DNA of 64,000 bases from Hyphomicrobiaceae bacterium. Its GTDB lineage: Bacteria; Pseudomonadota; Alphaproteobacteria; Rhizobiales; Hyphomicrobiaceae. Positions 7,702-16,035 of this stretch are shown piece by piece (position 1 is the first letter of the stretch; each line of letters opens with the position of its first letter). The stretch covers positions 62,001 through 126,000 of the forward strand of contig JAURWC010000020.1 in assembly GCA_030655135.1 (NCBI GenBank), written 5' to 3'. The notes beneath the pieces were generated by a model that was given only the letters and a program-made list of their open reading frames with translations, was not told where the DNA came from and made no database searches. Made by a program: the position numbers and the translations under genes.

Positions 7702-9206
7702 GAGGTCAGGCTTTCGCTGGAAAGAACGCCGCGGGGTTTTTCGGTGTGGGGTAGAGGCGTGGGAACAGGTATGGCGATGGTGATGGTGGTGCCGCGCGGC
7801 TCCGCGCGCGTGATAAGGCATGTTCCGTCGACGGCGAGCACGCGTTCGCGCATTGACGAGAGGCCGAAGCCGATGGGCGTGCGTTCGGCTATTCCGGTGC
7901 CGTCGTCCGTCATCGTCAGCACGAGATGGCTTGGTGCGCGTGCATTTCCAGCGCGCAGCATCAAGCGGGCATCGATGTTCTCAGCCGCGCCGTGCTGCAG
8001 TGCATTGGTGAGGCCCTGCTGCAGGCAGCGGTAAATGGTGAGCTCGATCGCCTCGCCGTAGCGCGGCGCAATCGGCTCGATGGCGAGGAAGAAGTTCACA
8101 CCGGGATAGCGCTTCTCGAACTCGCTGACGAGATCGGAGAGGAGCTCTTCGAGCGAGACGCGGCCGATGGCGATAGGACGTAGAGATTTGAGCCGTCCCC
8201 TGTTGAGCGACTTCAGGCGCTCGGCCGAGTCGAGAATTGCCGACACGCGCTCGGTGACGTTGTCTCTCAAGGTTGCTTCCGCGGTCTTGACGATCGTGAG
8301 GATGGACCCGGCATTTGCAGTGATGCCGAACAGGCAAGGCCCTGCCTCATCGTGCAGTTCGTTGGCGATTTGGCGGCGCTCATCCTCCTGGACCGTGATG
8401 AGGTGGCCCAACAGTTCGCGGTTTTCCGCGCGCGACGCGTCCAGAGCGCTGGCCAGCGCGTTGAAGCGGCTGGCGATCGGCTGCAATTCCTTGATGCGCG
8501 GGGGCGCGAGGCGCGTGCCGTAGTGGCCCACTTCAAGCTCCTGCATGCCGCCGGTGAGGGTCTTGAGCGGATTGAGCACGCGACCCAGCACCCAGTAGAG
8601 CATTGCGAACGTCAGGCTGACCACGATGCCGGCGACGAGCGAGACTTCCGACAGGTCGCCCCACACCTCCGCGATCTCGTCGGCGGGCTCACCCGTGATA
8701 TGGAACGTGCCGATCTTGCTGCCGGCGAGCATAATGGGGACTTCGCGCGTCTCAACGTCTCCGTAGACCAAGCGCTCGAACCAGGCCGGGGCCCGCTCCG
8801 GTCCGTCGGCCGACGCGTCCGCAACGACTGGCGGCAGAATGACGGAATGGTGCCCTTTTAGATCGGTGAAGGATGTACGGATGTGGCGGAAGTAGCGAAG
8901 CTGCTGCGATACGTGAGCCAGCAATAACTCGGCCGACGTCGTCTCGGGCAAACCACGCACGGTCTCGCCAATCAGGCGCTCGGCAATCTGCAACGTCGCC
9001 TTCACCTCGACGCTGGCGCGATCATTGGCGCGCAAAACCGCCAAGGCGCTGGCAATCATTGCCGCGATCAAGCAGACGATGGCGATGGCGATGAGCAGGT
9101 GGGCGCGGATGGGGAGATGCGACCACCAAACGAGGATTGCAGAGCGTGGCTTTTGACCCGTGACCACGCCGGCACCTGTTGGGCTTTGGCTCAATTGGAT
9201 TGTCAC
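7698..9206 (-). CDS. NarX-like membrane sensor histidine kinase, MxaY-like
   Basis: About 502 aa if it starts at GTG 9206; the frame stays open to 9332, so the start is uncertain. Order of parts: TM1 (HLLIAIAIVCLIAAMIASAL), a periplasmic loop of about 130 residues, TM2 (VSLVAGIVVSLTFAMLYWVLG), HAMP, the HisKA_3 dimerisation helix with the phospho-His in ANELHDEAGP, and an HATPase domain (LTNALQHGAA, MTDDGTGIAE, GFGLSSMRERV). Such kinases pair with NarL-type regulators, and the partner overlaps it by 4 bases. The periplasmic loop could sense a methanol-oxidation product or the redox state; the ligand is not visible from sequence. Confidence 0.85.
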   Translation of the reverse strand: MTIQLSQSPTGAGVVTGQKPRSAILVWWSHLPIRAHLLIAIAIVCLIAAMIASALAVLRANDRASVEVKATLQIAERLIGETVRGLPETTSAELLLAHVSQQLRYFRHIRTSFTDLKGHHSVILPPVVADASADGPERAPAWFERLVYGDVETREVPIMLAGSKIGTFHITGEPADEIAEVWGDLSEVSLVAGIVVSLTFAMLYWVLGRVLNPLKTLTGGMQELEVGHYGTRLAPPRIKELQPIASRFNALASALDASRAENRELLGHLITVQEDERRQIANELHDEAGPCLFGITANAGSILTIVKTAEATLRDNVTERVSAILDSAERLKSLNRGRLKSLRPIAIGRVSLEELLSDLVSEFEKRYPGVNFFLAIEPIAPRYGEAIELTIYRCLQQGLTNALQHGAAENIDARLMLRAGNARAPSHLVLTMTDDGTGIAERTPIGFGLSSMRERVLAVDGTCLITRAEPRGTTITIAIPVPTPLPHTEKPRGVLSSESLTS

Positions 9207-9380
9207 GCTGATTGACCAAGCTGCAGCCCGGCCACTGAAGGGCCAAAGGCGCGGTTTATGAATTGGATAAAGGCAGTCCCGCACGCGTTTCGCGGCACCA
9301 GAGGCCGCGAAACATGTCGAGCTGCGACGCACTTAAAACTAGCTGACATGCCCTTTCGCGCAAGGCATGCCCCGCAGATT

Positions 9381-9393
9381 GGGAATTTTTCCC
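9381..9393. promoter_or_regulatory. GGGA-N5-TCCC inverted repeat, copy 1
   Basis: GGGAATTTTTCCC between the kinase gene and the divergent gene at 9557. The same 13-mer occurs at 25398. A candidate site for the NarL-type regulators encoded nearby; this is inference from position and symmetry only. The intergenic region (about 9207-9556) also has a perfect CCTCCA/TGGAGG hairpin at 9405-9420 and the palindrome GTTCGCGAAC at 9424-9433. Confidence 0.45.
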
Positions 9394-9466
9394 TGCCCAT
9401 CCCGCCTCCAATGCTGGAGGGGTGTTCGCGAACGGGCCGGCCTCAGTTCAATCGATTTCCCGTTCT

Positions 9467-9481
9467 CGGGAGATCTTCCCG
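9467..9481. promoter_or_regulatory. CGGGA-N5-TCCCG inverted repeat, copy 2
   Basis: CGGGAGATCTTCCCG, the same half-sites and spacing as the copies at 9381 and 25397. An extra TCCC half-site stands just upstream (9458-9461). It lies about 75 bases before the GTG at 9557, where an operator could act on that gene's promoter. Confidence 0.45.
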
Positions 9482-9556
9482 GTAGATCTTGCCGCGACTG
9501 GCATGCCTGCCGGTTGGCATGAGGGGCGCTCGTATGAGCGAGAACGGGAGATAGGC

Positions 9557-10192
9557 GTGAGATCAACACTTTGCGCAATGGCGCTGCTGCTAACGTCGGG
9601 TGCGCTCGCCAGGGCTGATTGCCAATCGGAAGTCGATGGGGCATTCACCAAGCTTCGCGAAACCAAGGAATTCCGGCTCGCCACCAAGATCGTCAGCCCG
9701 CAAGGTACGCTGGCGATGCAGGTGGACTACATCCTGCCGGATAAGATGCATCAGCGCGTCAAGGTTGGCGACAGCCCGGCCGAGATGGAGACGATCGCCA
9801 TCGGCGAGAAGGTCTGGTCAAACCAGGGCCAAGGTTGGGCCGAGGTTCCCAAGAACTTCGCCGATGAAATCGCCAAGCAGTTGAAGCAGAGCGTCGCCGA
9901 ACCGTCCAAGAGCAAAATCGATTACAGCTGCCTTGGCGAAAAGGAGTTCGAGGGCAAGACCTACCTGGCCTATGCTGCAACGTTGCCCACGGAAGAGAAG
10001 GCCAAGAACGAGCCTGCGCCCAAGGCCAACGTTCAGACGCTGTATGTCGACAAGGCAACGGGCCTACCTGCACGCAATGTGGTGGCGGAGGCCGATACGC
10101 CGGACAAACGGCTGTTCGACGGCACGTTCTCGAAGCCGGCAGGCATCGAGATCAAGGAGCCGTCCACTGACAAGCCAGTGCCAAATCCGTAG
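9557..10192 (+). CDS. Exported LolA/LppX-like protein
   Basis: 211 aa from GTG 9557, chosen because CGGGAG sits 7 bases before it and the signal peptide (STLCAMALLLTSGALARA) follows at once. The mature part reads like the curved beta-sheet lipoprotein-carrier fold (AFTKLRETKEFRLATKIV, QVDYILPDKMHQRVKVGD, GEKVWSNQGQGWAEVPKNF), ending with a Pro/Lys-rich tail. The family match is tentative. It is divergent from the two-component genes and shares their regulatory region, so it may be a target of that system. Confidence 0.7.
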   Translation: MRSTLCAMALLLTSGALARADCQSEVDGAFTKLRETKEFRLATKIVSPQGTLAMQVDYILPDKMHQRVKVGDSPAEMETIAIGEKVWSNQGQGWAEVPKNFADEIAKQLKQSVAEPSKSKIDYSCLGEKEFEGKTYLAYAATLPTEEKAKNEPAPKANVQTLYVDKATGLPARNVVAEADTPDKRLFDGTFSKPAGIEIKEPSTDKPVPNP

Positions 10193-10212
10193 CGGCGGGT
10201 TGGCGGGCGAAT

Positions 10213-10896
10213 TCAGCGTCCGGTGCCGATTGGGCCCGGAATGTGCTGGATGGCGATACGCATCAACTCGGGGAGGTTGCGGGCCCCGAGTTTGATCTTG
10301 ATCTGCGATGTGGTGTTGGCGACCGTCTTGTAGCTGACGCCCAACTCTTCCGCGATGGCGCCGTAGGATTGGCCCGACGCGATCAGAGAGAGCGTCTGCA
10401 GTTCGCGCACCGAGAGCGCGCGCAGCGGGTTTGCGAAATTGCGCGTTTCGTTGAATGCAATTTCCGATGCCACATCGTGGCTCAAGTATTGGCGGCCCTG
10501 GCGTACGATGTGGAACGCCTTGAGGAATTCCTCCGGCGGCGCATCCTTCAGCACGTAGCCAGTAGCGCCCGCCTCCAGCGCACGGCGAACGATCGTGGGA
10601 TCGGAATGCATGCTGAGAACGAGGATCGGCGTCCGCTTGTCATGCAGCCGAAGCCGGCGAACGAGCGATAGCCCGCCCAACAGTGCCTGCCGGATCGTAA
10701 GATCGACGATGATCATTGCGGGCTTGTGCGCGCGATACTGGCGGTAACCGTCTGCCAGGCTGCCCGCCATCAGAACACGCGCGCCGGCATCTTCCAGCGT
10801 GCGCGCGCAGCCTTGAAGCACGAAGGGATGATCGTCAATCACCAGAACGCAGGCAGGAGCGCCGGGAAACTGTTGCTGGTTCGGTTGGCTTTTCAT
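10213..10896 (-). CDS. Orphan NarL/LuxR-family response regulator, paralogue of 7045-7701
   Basis: 227 aa from ATG at 10896 (the frame is open further upstream, but that part crosses a repeat and has no coding character). Receiver domain VLVIDDHPFVLQGC with Asp in MIIVDLTI and Lys in GYVLKDAPPEEF; helix-turn-helix LSVRELQTLSLIASG ... VSYKTVANTTSQIKIKL. It aligns with the regulator at 7045-7701 along its whole length, down to shared stretches such as ELQTLSL and VSYKTVANT, so the two arose by duplication. It has no kinase of its own next to it, and it stands upstream of mxaF on the opposite strand. Confidence 0.85.
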   Translation of the reverse strand: MKSQPNQQQFPGAPACVLVIDDHPFVLQGCARTLEDAGARVLMAGSLADGYRQYRAHKPAMIIVDLTIRQALLGGLSLVRRLRLHDKRTPILVLSMHSDPTIVRRALEAGATGYVLKDAPPEEFLKAFHIVRQGRQYLSHDVASEIAFNETRNFANPLRALSVRELQTLSLIASGQSYGAIAEELGVSYKTVANTTSQIKIKLGARNLPELMRIAIQHIPGPIGTGR

Positions 10897-10945
10897 GGCC
10901 GTGATCTGTCTGGCATGTTGCAAGTTAGGCTCGTTCTTTGTTGGC

Positions 10946-10994
10946 GTGCTTCTTATCGGCAAACCGCTGCACACTTTGTCCGGAAGTTCTCTAG
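10946..10994. repeat. Single copy of the dispersed 56-bp repeat
   Basis: From GTGCTTCTTATCGGCAAACC to GTCCGGAAGTTCTCTAG. It differs by a few bases from the tandem units at 32315-32541. It lies between two minus-strand genes. Confidence 0.7.
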
Positions 10995-11003
10995 ATCGAT
11001 TGA

Positions 11004-11528
11004 TCACCGGCGCACGCCATAGCGTGACGTCAATGTCGCCAGCGCGTCTGCGCGTTCAATCTGGCTGGCCCTCAAGTTGTAATAGTGCTGGCTCACGGCG
11101 CCGAAGCCTTCCGTTTGCCCGATCTCTCCGGCGACGCGGGTCAAGTCGTCGAGGACGTCGGCAGCCCGTTCGATAATGCCGATATCCTTGAGCATATCTT
11201 CGACCTGGACGGCACGGTTGGCGATCATGCGCTCGCTCTCACGGTAGATTTTTTTGGCTGCGTCGAGATTGGAAGCGATGCGCTTCACCTCCGGATCGTG
11301 CAGCGGCTTCACCTCCGGCAGGCTCCGGCTCGTTATCCACTGCGCGGGCGTGATCTTGCTGCTGGGCTGCAGCCACGTCTCTTGATGTGCCGCCGTCTGC
11401 GGTGCGCCCGTCTCCGTACTCGCTGGCGTATCCTGCGCTCGAGGGGCGTCATCATCACAGCTGACAAGAAGGTGCCCGCAGGCGACAAGCGCCAAGCCTG
11501 CAGCAAGCCGATAGGTAGGCATGATCAT
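11004..11528 (-). CDS. Predicted lipoprotein of unknown function
   Basis: 174 aa (two ATGs, 11528 and 11522). A lipoprotein signal is visible: GLALVACGHLLVSC followed by Asp residues. The rest is helical (DVLDDLTRVAGEIGQTEGFGAVSQHYYNLRASQIERADALATL). No family recognised. It is the gene nearest upstream of mxaF, on the opposite strand, so its promoter region is shared with mxaF. Confidence 0.7.
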   Translation of the reverse strand: MIMPTYRLAAGLALVACGHLLVSCDDDAPRAQDTPASTETGAPQTAAHQETWLQPSSKITPAQWITSRSLPEVKPLHDPEVKRIASNLDAAKKIYRESERMIANRAVQVEDMLKDIGIIERAADVLDDLTRVAGEIGQTEGFGAVSQHYYNLRASQIERADALATLTSRYGVRR

Positions 11529-11951
11529 TGCGAAGTCCGGTCTTCAATCGACGTTTCGCTGCGGGCGCAACGAGTTTTCACGCTGACTGAAACCACACCC
11601 TCGCGAATTTGAGGCATCACAATGATGTTATAAAGTAACTCTTCCTGACATGGCCGAGCGCATTCGGGAATTGGTTGCCATCAATTCCCGCCGAGCTTTG
11701 CAACATGGACTAAAGACCAACGTTGGTTGACCTTCTAGCGTCCACCCCAAGGCAGACGGCCTACTCATGCTCGTTTTGAGCCGCTGACGAAAAGCCGCGA
11801 GCCGACGCACGGCGCAACAGTTCCAACACAGGAATGCTGGACCGCCGAGCCACTTCAAAGAGACGGACTTCACAAAACGCCCGCTGCAACGCGGCGCGTC
11901 GATGAGGATACTTGTCTTACGCCTTGGGACGGATAACGCGAGGTTTTGGGA
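11529..11951 (+). promoter_or_regulatory. mxaF upstream control region
   Basis: 423 bases without a gene, between a minus-strand lipoprotein gene and mxaF. I could not place a -35/-10 pair with confidence. Two symmetric elements stand out: 9-bp arms CGGGAATTG and CAATTCCCG separated by 8 bases (11665-11690), and the 12-bp palindrome ACCAACGTTGGT (11716-11727). A weak AGG at 11941-11943 precedes the mxaF ATG. Confidence 0.5.
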
Positions 11952-13817
11952 ATGACGAAACGCCTCCAAATGGCGCTGTTTGCAACGGCATCATGCTTTG
12001 CGCTGACAGCAACGACGGCCATTGCCAACGACAAGCTCAACGAGCTGTCTAAGAGCAATGAAAACTGGATCATGCCAGGCAAGAACTACAGCTCGCAGAA
12101 CTACAGCCCGAACAACAAGATCAACGCCGAGAACGTGAAGGGCCTGAAGGCCGCCTGGTCGTTCTCGACCGGCCTGTTGCATGGCCACGAAGGCACCCCG
12201 CTCGTCGTCGACGGCGTGATGTACGTTCATACGTCGTTCCCGAACAACACGTTCGCGCTCGACTTGAACGATCCCGGCCACATCCTGTGGCAGCACAAGC
12301 CGAAGCAGGATCCGGCTGCCCGCGCGGTTGCCTGCTGCGACCTCGTGAACCGCGGTCTGGCCTACTGGCCGGGTGACGGCAAGGCGCCGGCTCTGATCAT
12401 CAAGACGCAGCTGGACGGCCATCTGGTCGCTCTCAACGCCAAGACCGGTGAAGAGTACTGGAAGGTTGAGAACGGCGATATCAAGGTCGGCCAGACGCTG
12501 ACGCAGGCGCCTTACGTGATCAAGGACCTCGCACTCGTTGGTTCGTCGGGCGCCGAGCTCGGCGTTCGCGGTCACACCACTGCTTATAACGTCAAGACCG
12601 GTGAGCAGGTCTGGCGCGTGTACGCAACGGGTCCGGATGAGGAAGTCGGCCTGGCTGACGACTTCAACAGCGCCAACAAGCACTACGGCACCAAGGGCCT
12701 CGGCACCGGTACGTGGGAAGGCGACGCCTGGAAGATCGGCGGCGGCACGAACTGGGGCTGGTACGCCTACGACCCCGACACCAACCTGTTCCACTACGGC
12801 TCGGGCAACCCTGCTCCGTGGAACGAGACGATGCGTCCTGGCGACAACAAGTGGACCATGACCATCTGGGGTCGCGATGCCGACACGGGCAAAGCCAAGT
12901 TCGGCTATCAGAAGACGCCGCATGACGAGTGGGACTACGCCGGCGTGAACGTCATGATGCTCTCTGAGCAGAAGGACAAGGATGGCAAGATGCGCAAGCT
13001 TCTGACCCATCCGGACCGTAACGGCATCGTCTACACGCTTGATCGTGAGAACGGCGATCTCATCTCGGCCAATAAGCTGGATGACACCGTCAACTGGGTG
13101 AAGCAGGTCGACCTGAAGACCGGTCTGCCAAATCGCGATCCTGAGTTCGGGACGCGTATGGACCACAAGGGCAAAGAGATCTGCCCGTCGGCCATGGGCT
13201 ACCACAACCAGGGCCACGACAGCTACGATCCTGAACGTCAGCTGTTCTTCATGGGCATCAACCACATCTGCATGGACTGGGAGCCCTTCATGCTTCCGTA
13301 TCGTGCCGGCCAGTTCTTCGTCGGTGCGACCTTGTGGATGTATCCCGGCCCGAAGGGCGATCGCCAGAACTACCTCGGTCTCGGTCAGATCAAGGCCTAC
13401 AACGCGATCACCGGCGACTACAAGTGGGAGAAGATGGAGCGGTTCTCTGTTTGGGGCGGCACCTTGGCCACCGCAGGCAACTTGGTGTTCTACGGAACGC
13501 TGGACGGCTTCCTCAAGGCTCGCAACTCCGACACCGGCGAACTGCTCTGGAAGTTCAAGCTTCCCTCGGGCGTGATCGGTCACCCGATGACGTATGAGAA
13601 GGACGGCACGCAGTACGTCGCCATCATGTACGGCGTCGGTGGCTGGCCGGGCGTTGGTCTCGTGTTCGACCTGCAGGATCCGACCGCTGGTCTGGGTGCA
13701 GTGGGTGCCTTCAAGAACCTCGCCAACTACACCCAGATGGGTGGCGGTCTGATGGTGTTCTCGCTTGATGGCAAGGGCCCGTACGACAACCTCGAAACGG
13801 GCGAATACAAGGGCTGA
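11952..13817 (+). CDS. mxaF: Methanol dehydrogenase large subunit, calcium type
   Basis: 621 aa from ATG 11952. Periplasmic PQQ enzyme that oxidises methanol to formaldehyde and passes electrons to cytochrome cL. The signal peptide ends ATTAIA; counting the mature chain from the next Asn, the adjacent Cys pair in AVACCD falls on 103-104, as in the known enzyme. The catalytic Asp is in WDYAGVN; the residue two after it is Ala, whereas lanthanide XoxF enzymes have Asp there, so this is MxaF, not XoxF. Other landmarks: [12 protein letters not shown] (metal/PQQ site) and the tryptophan docking repeats. The gene differs from its neighbours in richer, more biased codon use, as expected of an abundant protein. 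Followed by mxaJ. Confidence 0.97.
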   Translation: MTKRLQMALFATASCFALTATTAIANDKLNELSKSNENWIMPGKNYSSQNYSPNNKINAENVKGLKAAWSFSTGLLHGHEGTPLVVDGVMYVHTSFPNNTFALDLNDPGHILWQHKPKQDPAARAVACCDLVNRGLAYWPGDGKAPALIIKTQLDGHLVALNAKTGEEYWKVENGDIKVGQTLTQAPYVIKDLALVGSSGAELGVRGHTTAYNVKTGEQVWRVYATGPDEEVGLADDFNSANKHYGTKGLGTGTWEGDAWKIGGGTNWGWYAYDPDTNLFHYGSGNPAPWNETMRPGDNKWTMTIWGRDADTGKAKFGYQKTPHDEWDYAGVNVMMLSEQKDKDGKMRKLLTHPDRNGIVYTLDRENGDLISANKLDDTVNWVKQVDLKTGLPNRDPEFGTRMDHKGKEICPSAMGYHNQGHDSYDPERQLFFMGINHICMDWEPFMLPYRAGQFFVGATLWMYPGPKGDRQNYLGLGQIKAYNAITGDYKWEKMERFSVWGGTLATAGNLVFYGTLDGFLKARNSDTGELLWKFKLPSGVIGHPMTYEKDGTQYVAIMYGVGGWPGVGLVFDLQDPTAGLGAVGAFKNLANYTQMGGGLMVFSLDGKGPYDNLETGEYKG

Positions 13818-13834
13818 TCCAGCCTTCACACGAT

Positions 13835-13860
13835 ACCGCGGCGCTAGCCAGCGCCGCGGT
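13835..13860 (+). terminator. Strong hairpin between mxaF and mxaJ
   Basis: Perfect 11-bp arms ACCGCGGCGCT and AGCGCCGCGGT with the loop AGCC, 18 bases after the mxaF stop. No T-run follows. It probably protects the mxaF transcript 3' end and lowers read-through into mxaJGI. Confidence 0.65.
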
Positions 13861-13911
13861 ACTCACCCCGCTAAGTCTGCAGCCGACCGAACCCCCCCGG
13901 TGTTGATAATC

Positions 13912-14811
13912 ATGATGCGTTTCGCTACGCCCAAAACGATTGCCACTGCTCTTATCGTTGGCACCCTTGCCACGCCGCTGTGCGCGCAAGTGCGCAACAC
14001 GGCGCAGGATCCGAACGCTGAAAAGGCCGTCGTTGTCCCTGCCGATCCGTCGGTGCTGCGCATTTGCGCTTCGGCCAATGAACTGCCGATGTCCAAGAAC
14101 GACGGCAGCGGCTTTGAAAACAAGATTGCCGAAGAGCTGGCGAAAGCCATGGGCCGTACGGCGAAGTTCGCCTGGTTCCCCAAGGAATCGATCTATCTCG
14201 TTCGCGATCAGCTCGACGTGAAAGCCTGCGATGTCGTCATGGGTGTCGACACCGGCGATCCGCGCGTGCTGACGACGAAAGCCTATTATCGCGCGCCGTA
14301 CGTTTTCATCGTGCGCAGCGACAGCAAGTTGAACATCACCGGTTGGGACAGCGCCGATTTAAAGAAAGCCGGCAAGATCGGCTTCACGCCGGGTTCGCCG
14401 CCCCAGGTGATGATGGAGAAGACGGGTCTGTTCCAGGACCACTTCAACTACATGCACTCGCTGTCGAACTTCAAAGACAAGCGCAACAAGTTCACGCGTG
14501 TGCCGCCCGATCGCATGGTCGGCGAAGTCGCCGACGGCACCGCAGACGTTGCGATAAACTTCGCCCCGGAAGTGGCGCGCTATGCCAAGGCCGCCGGTGG
14601 CAAGGTCAAGCTGATCGTCATTCCCGACAACAACGTGCGCGATGATGGCGAGAAGGTTCCGCATCACTTCGACCAATCCTTGGCTGTTCGCAAGGACGAC
14701 GCAGCGCTGCAGGCCGACCTGAATGCCGCGCTCGATAAGGCCCGGCCCAAGATCGATGAGATCCTGAAGGACGAAGGCATTCCCCTGCTGTCGCAGTTGC
14801 CGCGGTCGTAG
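13912..14811 (+). CDS. mxaJ: Methanol oxidation periplasmic protein MxaJ
   Basis: 299 aa; ATG 13912 and 13915 are both possible. A signal peptide (ATALIVGTLATPLCA) is followed by a bilobal solute-binding fold: LRICASANELPMSKNDGSGF, then DVVMGVDTGDPRVLTTKAYYRAPYVF and a TADVAINFAPEVARYAK lobe. MxaJ is needed for an active methanol dehydrogenase and is always encoded behind mxaF; it likely helps to assemble or mature the enzyme. The same family forms the first part of the fusion protein at 1-1788. Confidence 0.93.
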   Translation: MMRFATPKTIATALIVGTLATPLCAQVRNTAQDPNAEKAVVVPADPSVLRICASANELPMSKNDGSGFENKIAEELAKAMGRTAKFAWFPKESIYLVRDQLDVKACDVVMGVDTGDPRVLTTKAYYRAPYVFIVRSDSKLNITGWDSADLKKAGKIGFTPGSPPQVMMEKTGLFQDHFNYMHSLSNFKDKRNKFTRVPPDRMVGEVADGTADVAINFAPEVARYAKAAGGKVKLIVIPDNNVRDDGEKVPHHFDQSLAVRKDDAALQADLNAALDKARPKIDEILKDEGIPLLSQLPRS

Positions 14812-14848
14812 TGAGACAACCATAAAAAAAATGAAGGGAACGCTACCG

Positions 14849-15469
14849 ATGACCGTTGTTCGCCTGTCGCTTACGATCGCAGCGACTTTGGTATGCACGC
14901 AAATGGCGCTGGCCGCCGAAGATTTCCGTCACACGATTACCGGCGAACCGCTGAAGGTTATGGAAGAGAGCCCTGCAGAGGGGCGCGACACACCGGCAGT
15001 CAAGAAGTTCCTGGAAGACGGCACCAATCTGTACATCGAGAACAAGGGCTGCCTGCCCAAGGGCGAGGAAGTTTATCTGACGGCGTGCTCTGGTTGTCAT
15101 GGACACGTGGGTGAGGGAAAACTCGGCCCCGGCTTGAACGACGCCTATTGGACCTATCCGAAGAACGCGACGGATAAGGGTTTGTTCGAAACCATCTTCG
15201 GCGGCGCACAGGGCATGATGGGTCCGCACGGCAACCATTTGGAGCTCGACGAGACGCTGAAGCTTATCGCCTGGATTCGCCACATCTACACCGGCAAAAC
15301 AGAGGAAGCCGAATGGCTGACGGACGAGCAGAAGAAGTCTTTCAAGACCTACACGGCCGCCCACGCCCCAGAATCCGCTGAGGCCCAGGCTGAGGCCGAC
15401 AAGAAGATCGCCGAAGCCGCCGAGAAAAAGGAAGGCGGAGACGATCAATGCAAAGTTTCCGGAGGCTAG
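14849..15469 (+). CDS. mxaG: Cytochrome cL, electron acceptor of methanol dehydrogenase
   Basis: 206 aa from ATG 14849. An ATG at 14831 is also in frame, but the AAGGGA just after it makes a good Shine-Dalgarno for 14849, and the signal peptide begins there (VVRLSLTIAATLVCTQMALA). One heme site, CSGCH, about residue 84; the axial Met is probably in the GAQGMMGPHG segment. The long acidic and Lys/Ala-rich C-terminal tail is common in cytochrome cL. It takes electrons from MxaF in the periplasm and hands them to a class I cytochrome c. No oxidase for that cytochrome is in this window; the oxidase encoded here is of the quinol type. Confidence 0.93.
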   Translation: MTVVRLSLTIAATLVCTQMALAAEDFRHTITGEPLKVMEESPAEGRDTPAVKKFLEDGTNLYIENKGCLPKGEEVYLTACSGCHGHVGEGKLGPGLNDAYWTYPKNATDKGLFETIFGGAQGMMGPHGNHLELDETLKLIAWIRHIYTGKTEEAEWLTDEQKKSFKTYTAAHAPESAEAQAEADKKIAEAAEKKEGGDDQCKVSGG

Positions 15470-15565
15470 CCGATCGGCCCCGGTCAACCGGGCGATGGAA
15501 AGTAACGGAGAGAAGAAGGCGGGCCTACCGCTGAAGACTGAACGATATCGGAGGAAAGAGACGCC

Positions 15566-15856
15566 ATGAAGAAAGTGATTGTTGCGATTGCCGCTGTAGC
15601 TGCGATCGGTTTTGGTGCCAGCACCGCGGCCGTTGCTTACGACGGCACCAAGTGCAAGGCCGAAGGTAACTGCTGGGAGCCGAAGCCCGGCTATCCCGAC
15701 AAGGTTGCCGGCTCCAAGTACGATCCGAAGCATAGCCCCGCTGAACTGAAGAAGCAGGGCGACAGCATGAAGGCCATGGAAGAGCGCAACAAGAAGCGCG
15801 CCGACGCGTTCAAGAAGTCCGGTAAGTGGACCTACGACGTCAAGAAGATCCAGTAA
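15566..15856 (+). CDS. mxaI: Methanol dehydrogenase small subunit
   Basis: 96 aa, with a GGAGGAAAG Shine-Dalgarno at about 15550. The signal peptide ends at AAVA; the mature chain of about 72 residues starts YDGTKCKAEGNCWEPKPGYP and holds the conserved Cys pair and a Lys-rich helical C-terminus (KAMEERNKKRADAFKKSG). It forms the alpha2beta2 enzyme with MxaF; the presence of mxaI is a further mark of the calcium enzyme. A terminator follows the gene. Confidence 0.95.
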   Translation: MKKVIVAIAAVAAIGFGASTAAVAYDGTKCKAEGNCWEPKPGYPDKVAGSKYDPKHSPAELKKQGDSMKAMEERNKKRADAFKKSGKWTYDVKKIQ

Positions 15857-15928
15857 CTCGTCCTGACGGTCTTTCCTCGGCTGCCAGGCAATAGTGCTTC
15901 CTTTTTGCCCTTCCTCACCGAGGATCTG

Positions 15929-15957
15929 GGGTGCGGCGGTCGCCGCACCCATTTTTT
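15929..15957 (+). terminator. Intrinsic terminator after mxaI
   Basis: 10-bp arms GGGTGCGGCG and CGCCGCACCC almost touch, followed by ATTTTTT. It is the best intrinsic terminator in the window and separates mxaFJGI from mxaRSACKLD. Confidence 0.85.
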
Positions 15958-16035
15958 CCGGCGCCGCGTCCAGGCTGCGAGAGACCGCTGGTAACGGCGC
16001 ACGCTTTCGGGGCCTTAAAGTCTTTGTGAGGTCGA

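Noticed and set aside
11952-13817. Lanthanide-type XoxF instead of MxaF
   Set aside because: The residue two after the catalytic Asp is Ala (WDYAGVN), not Asp, and mxaI is present.
11991-13829. A 612-codon open frame on the minus strand across mxaF
   Set aside because: It mirrors the mxaF codon pattern, gives a His/Val/Arg-rich product with no recognisable domain, and mxaF on the other strand is certain.
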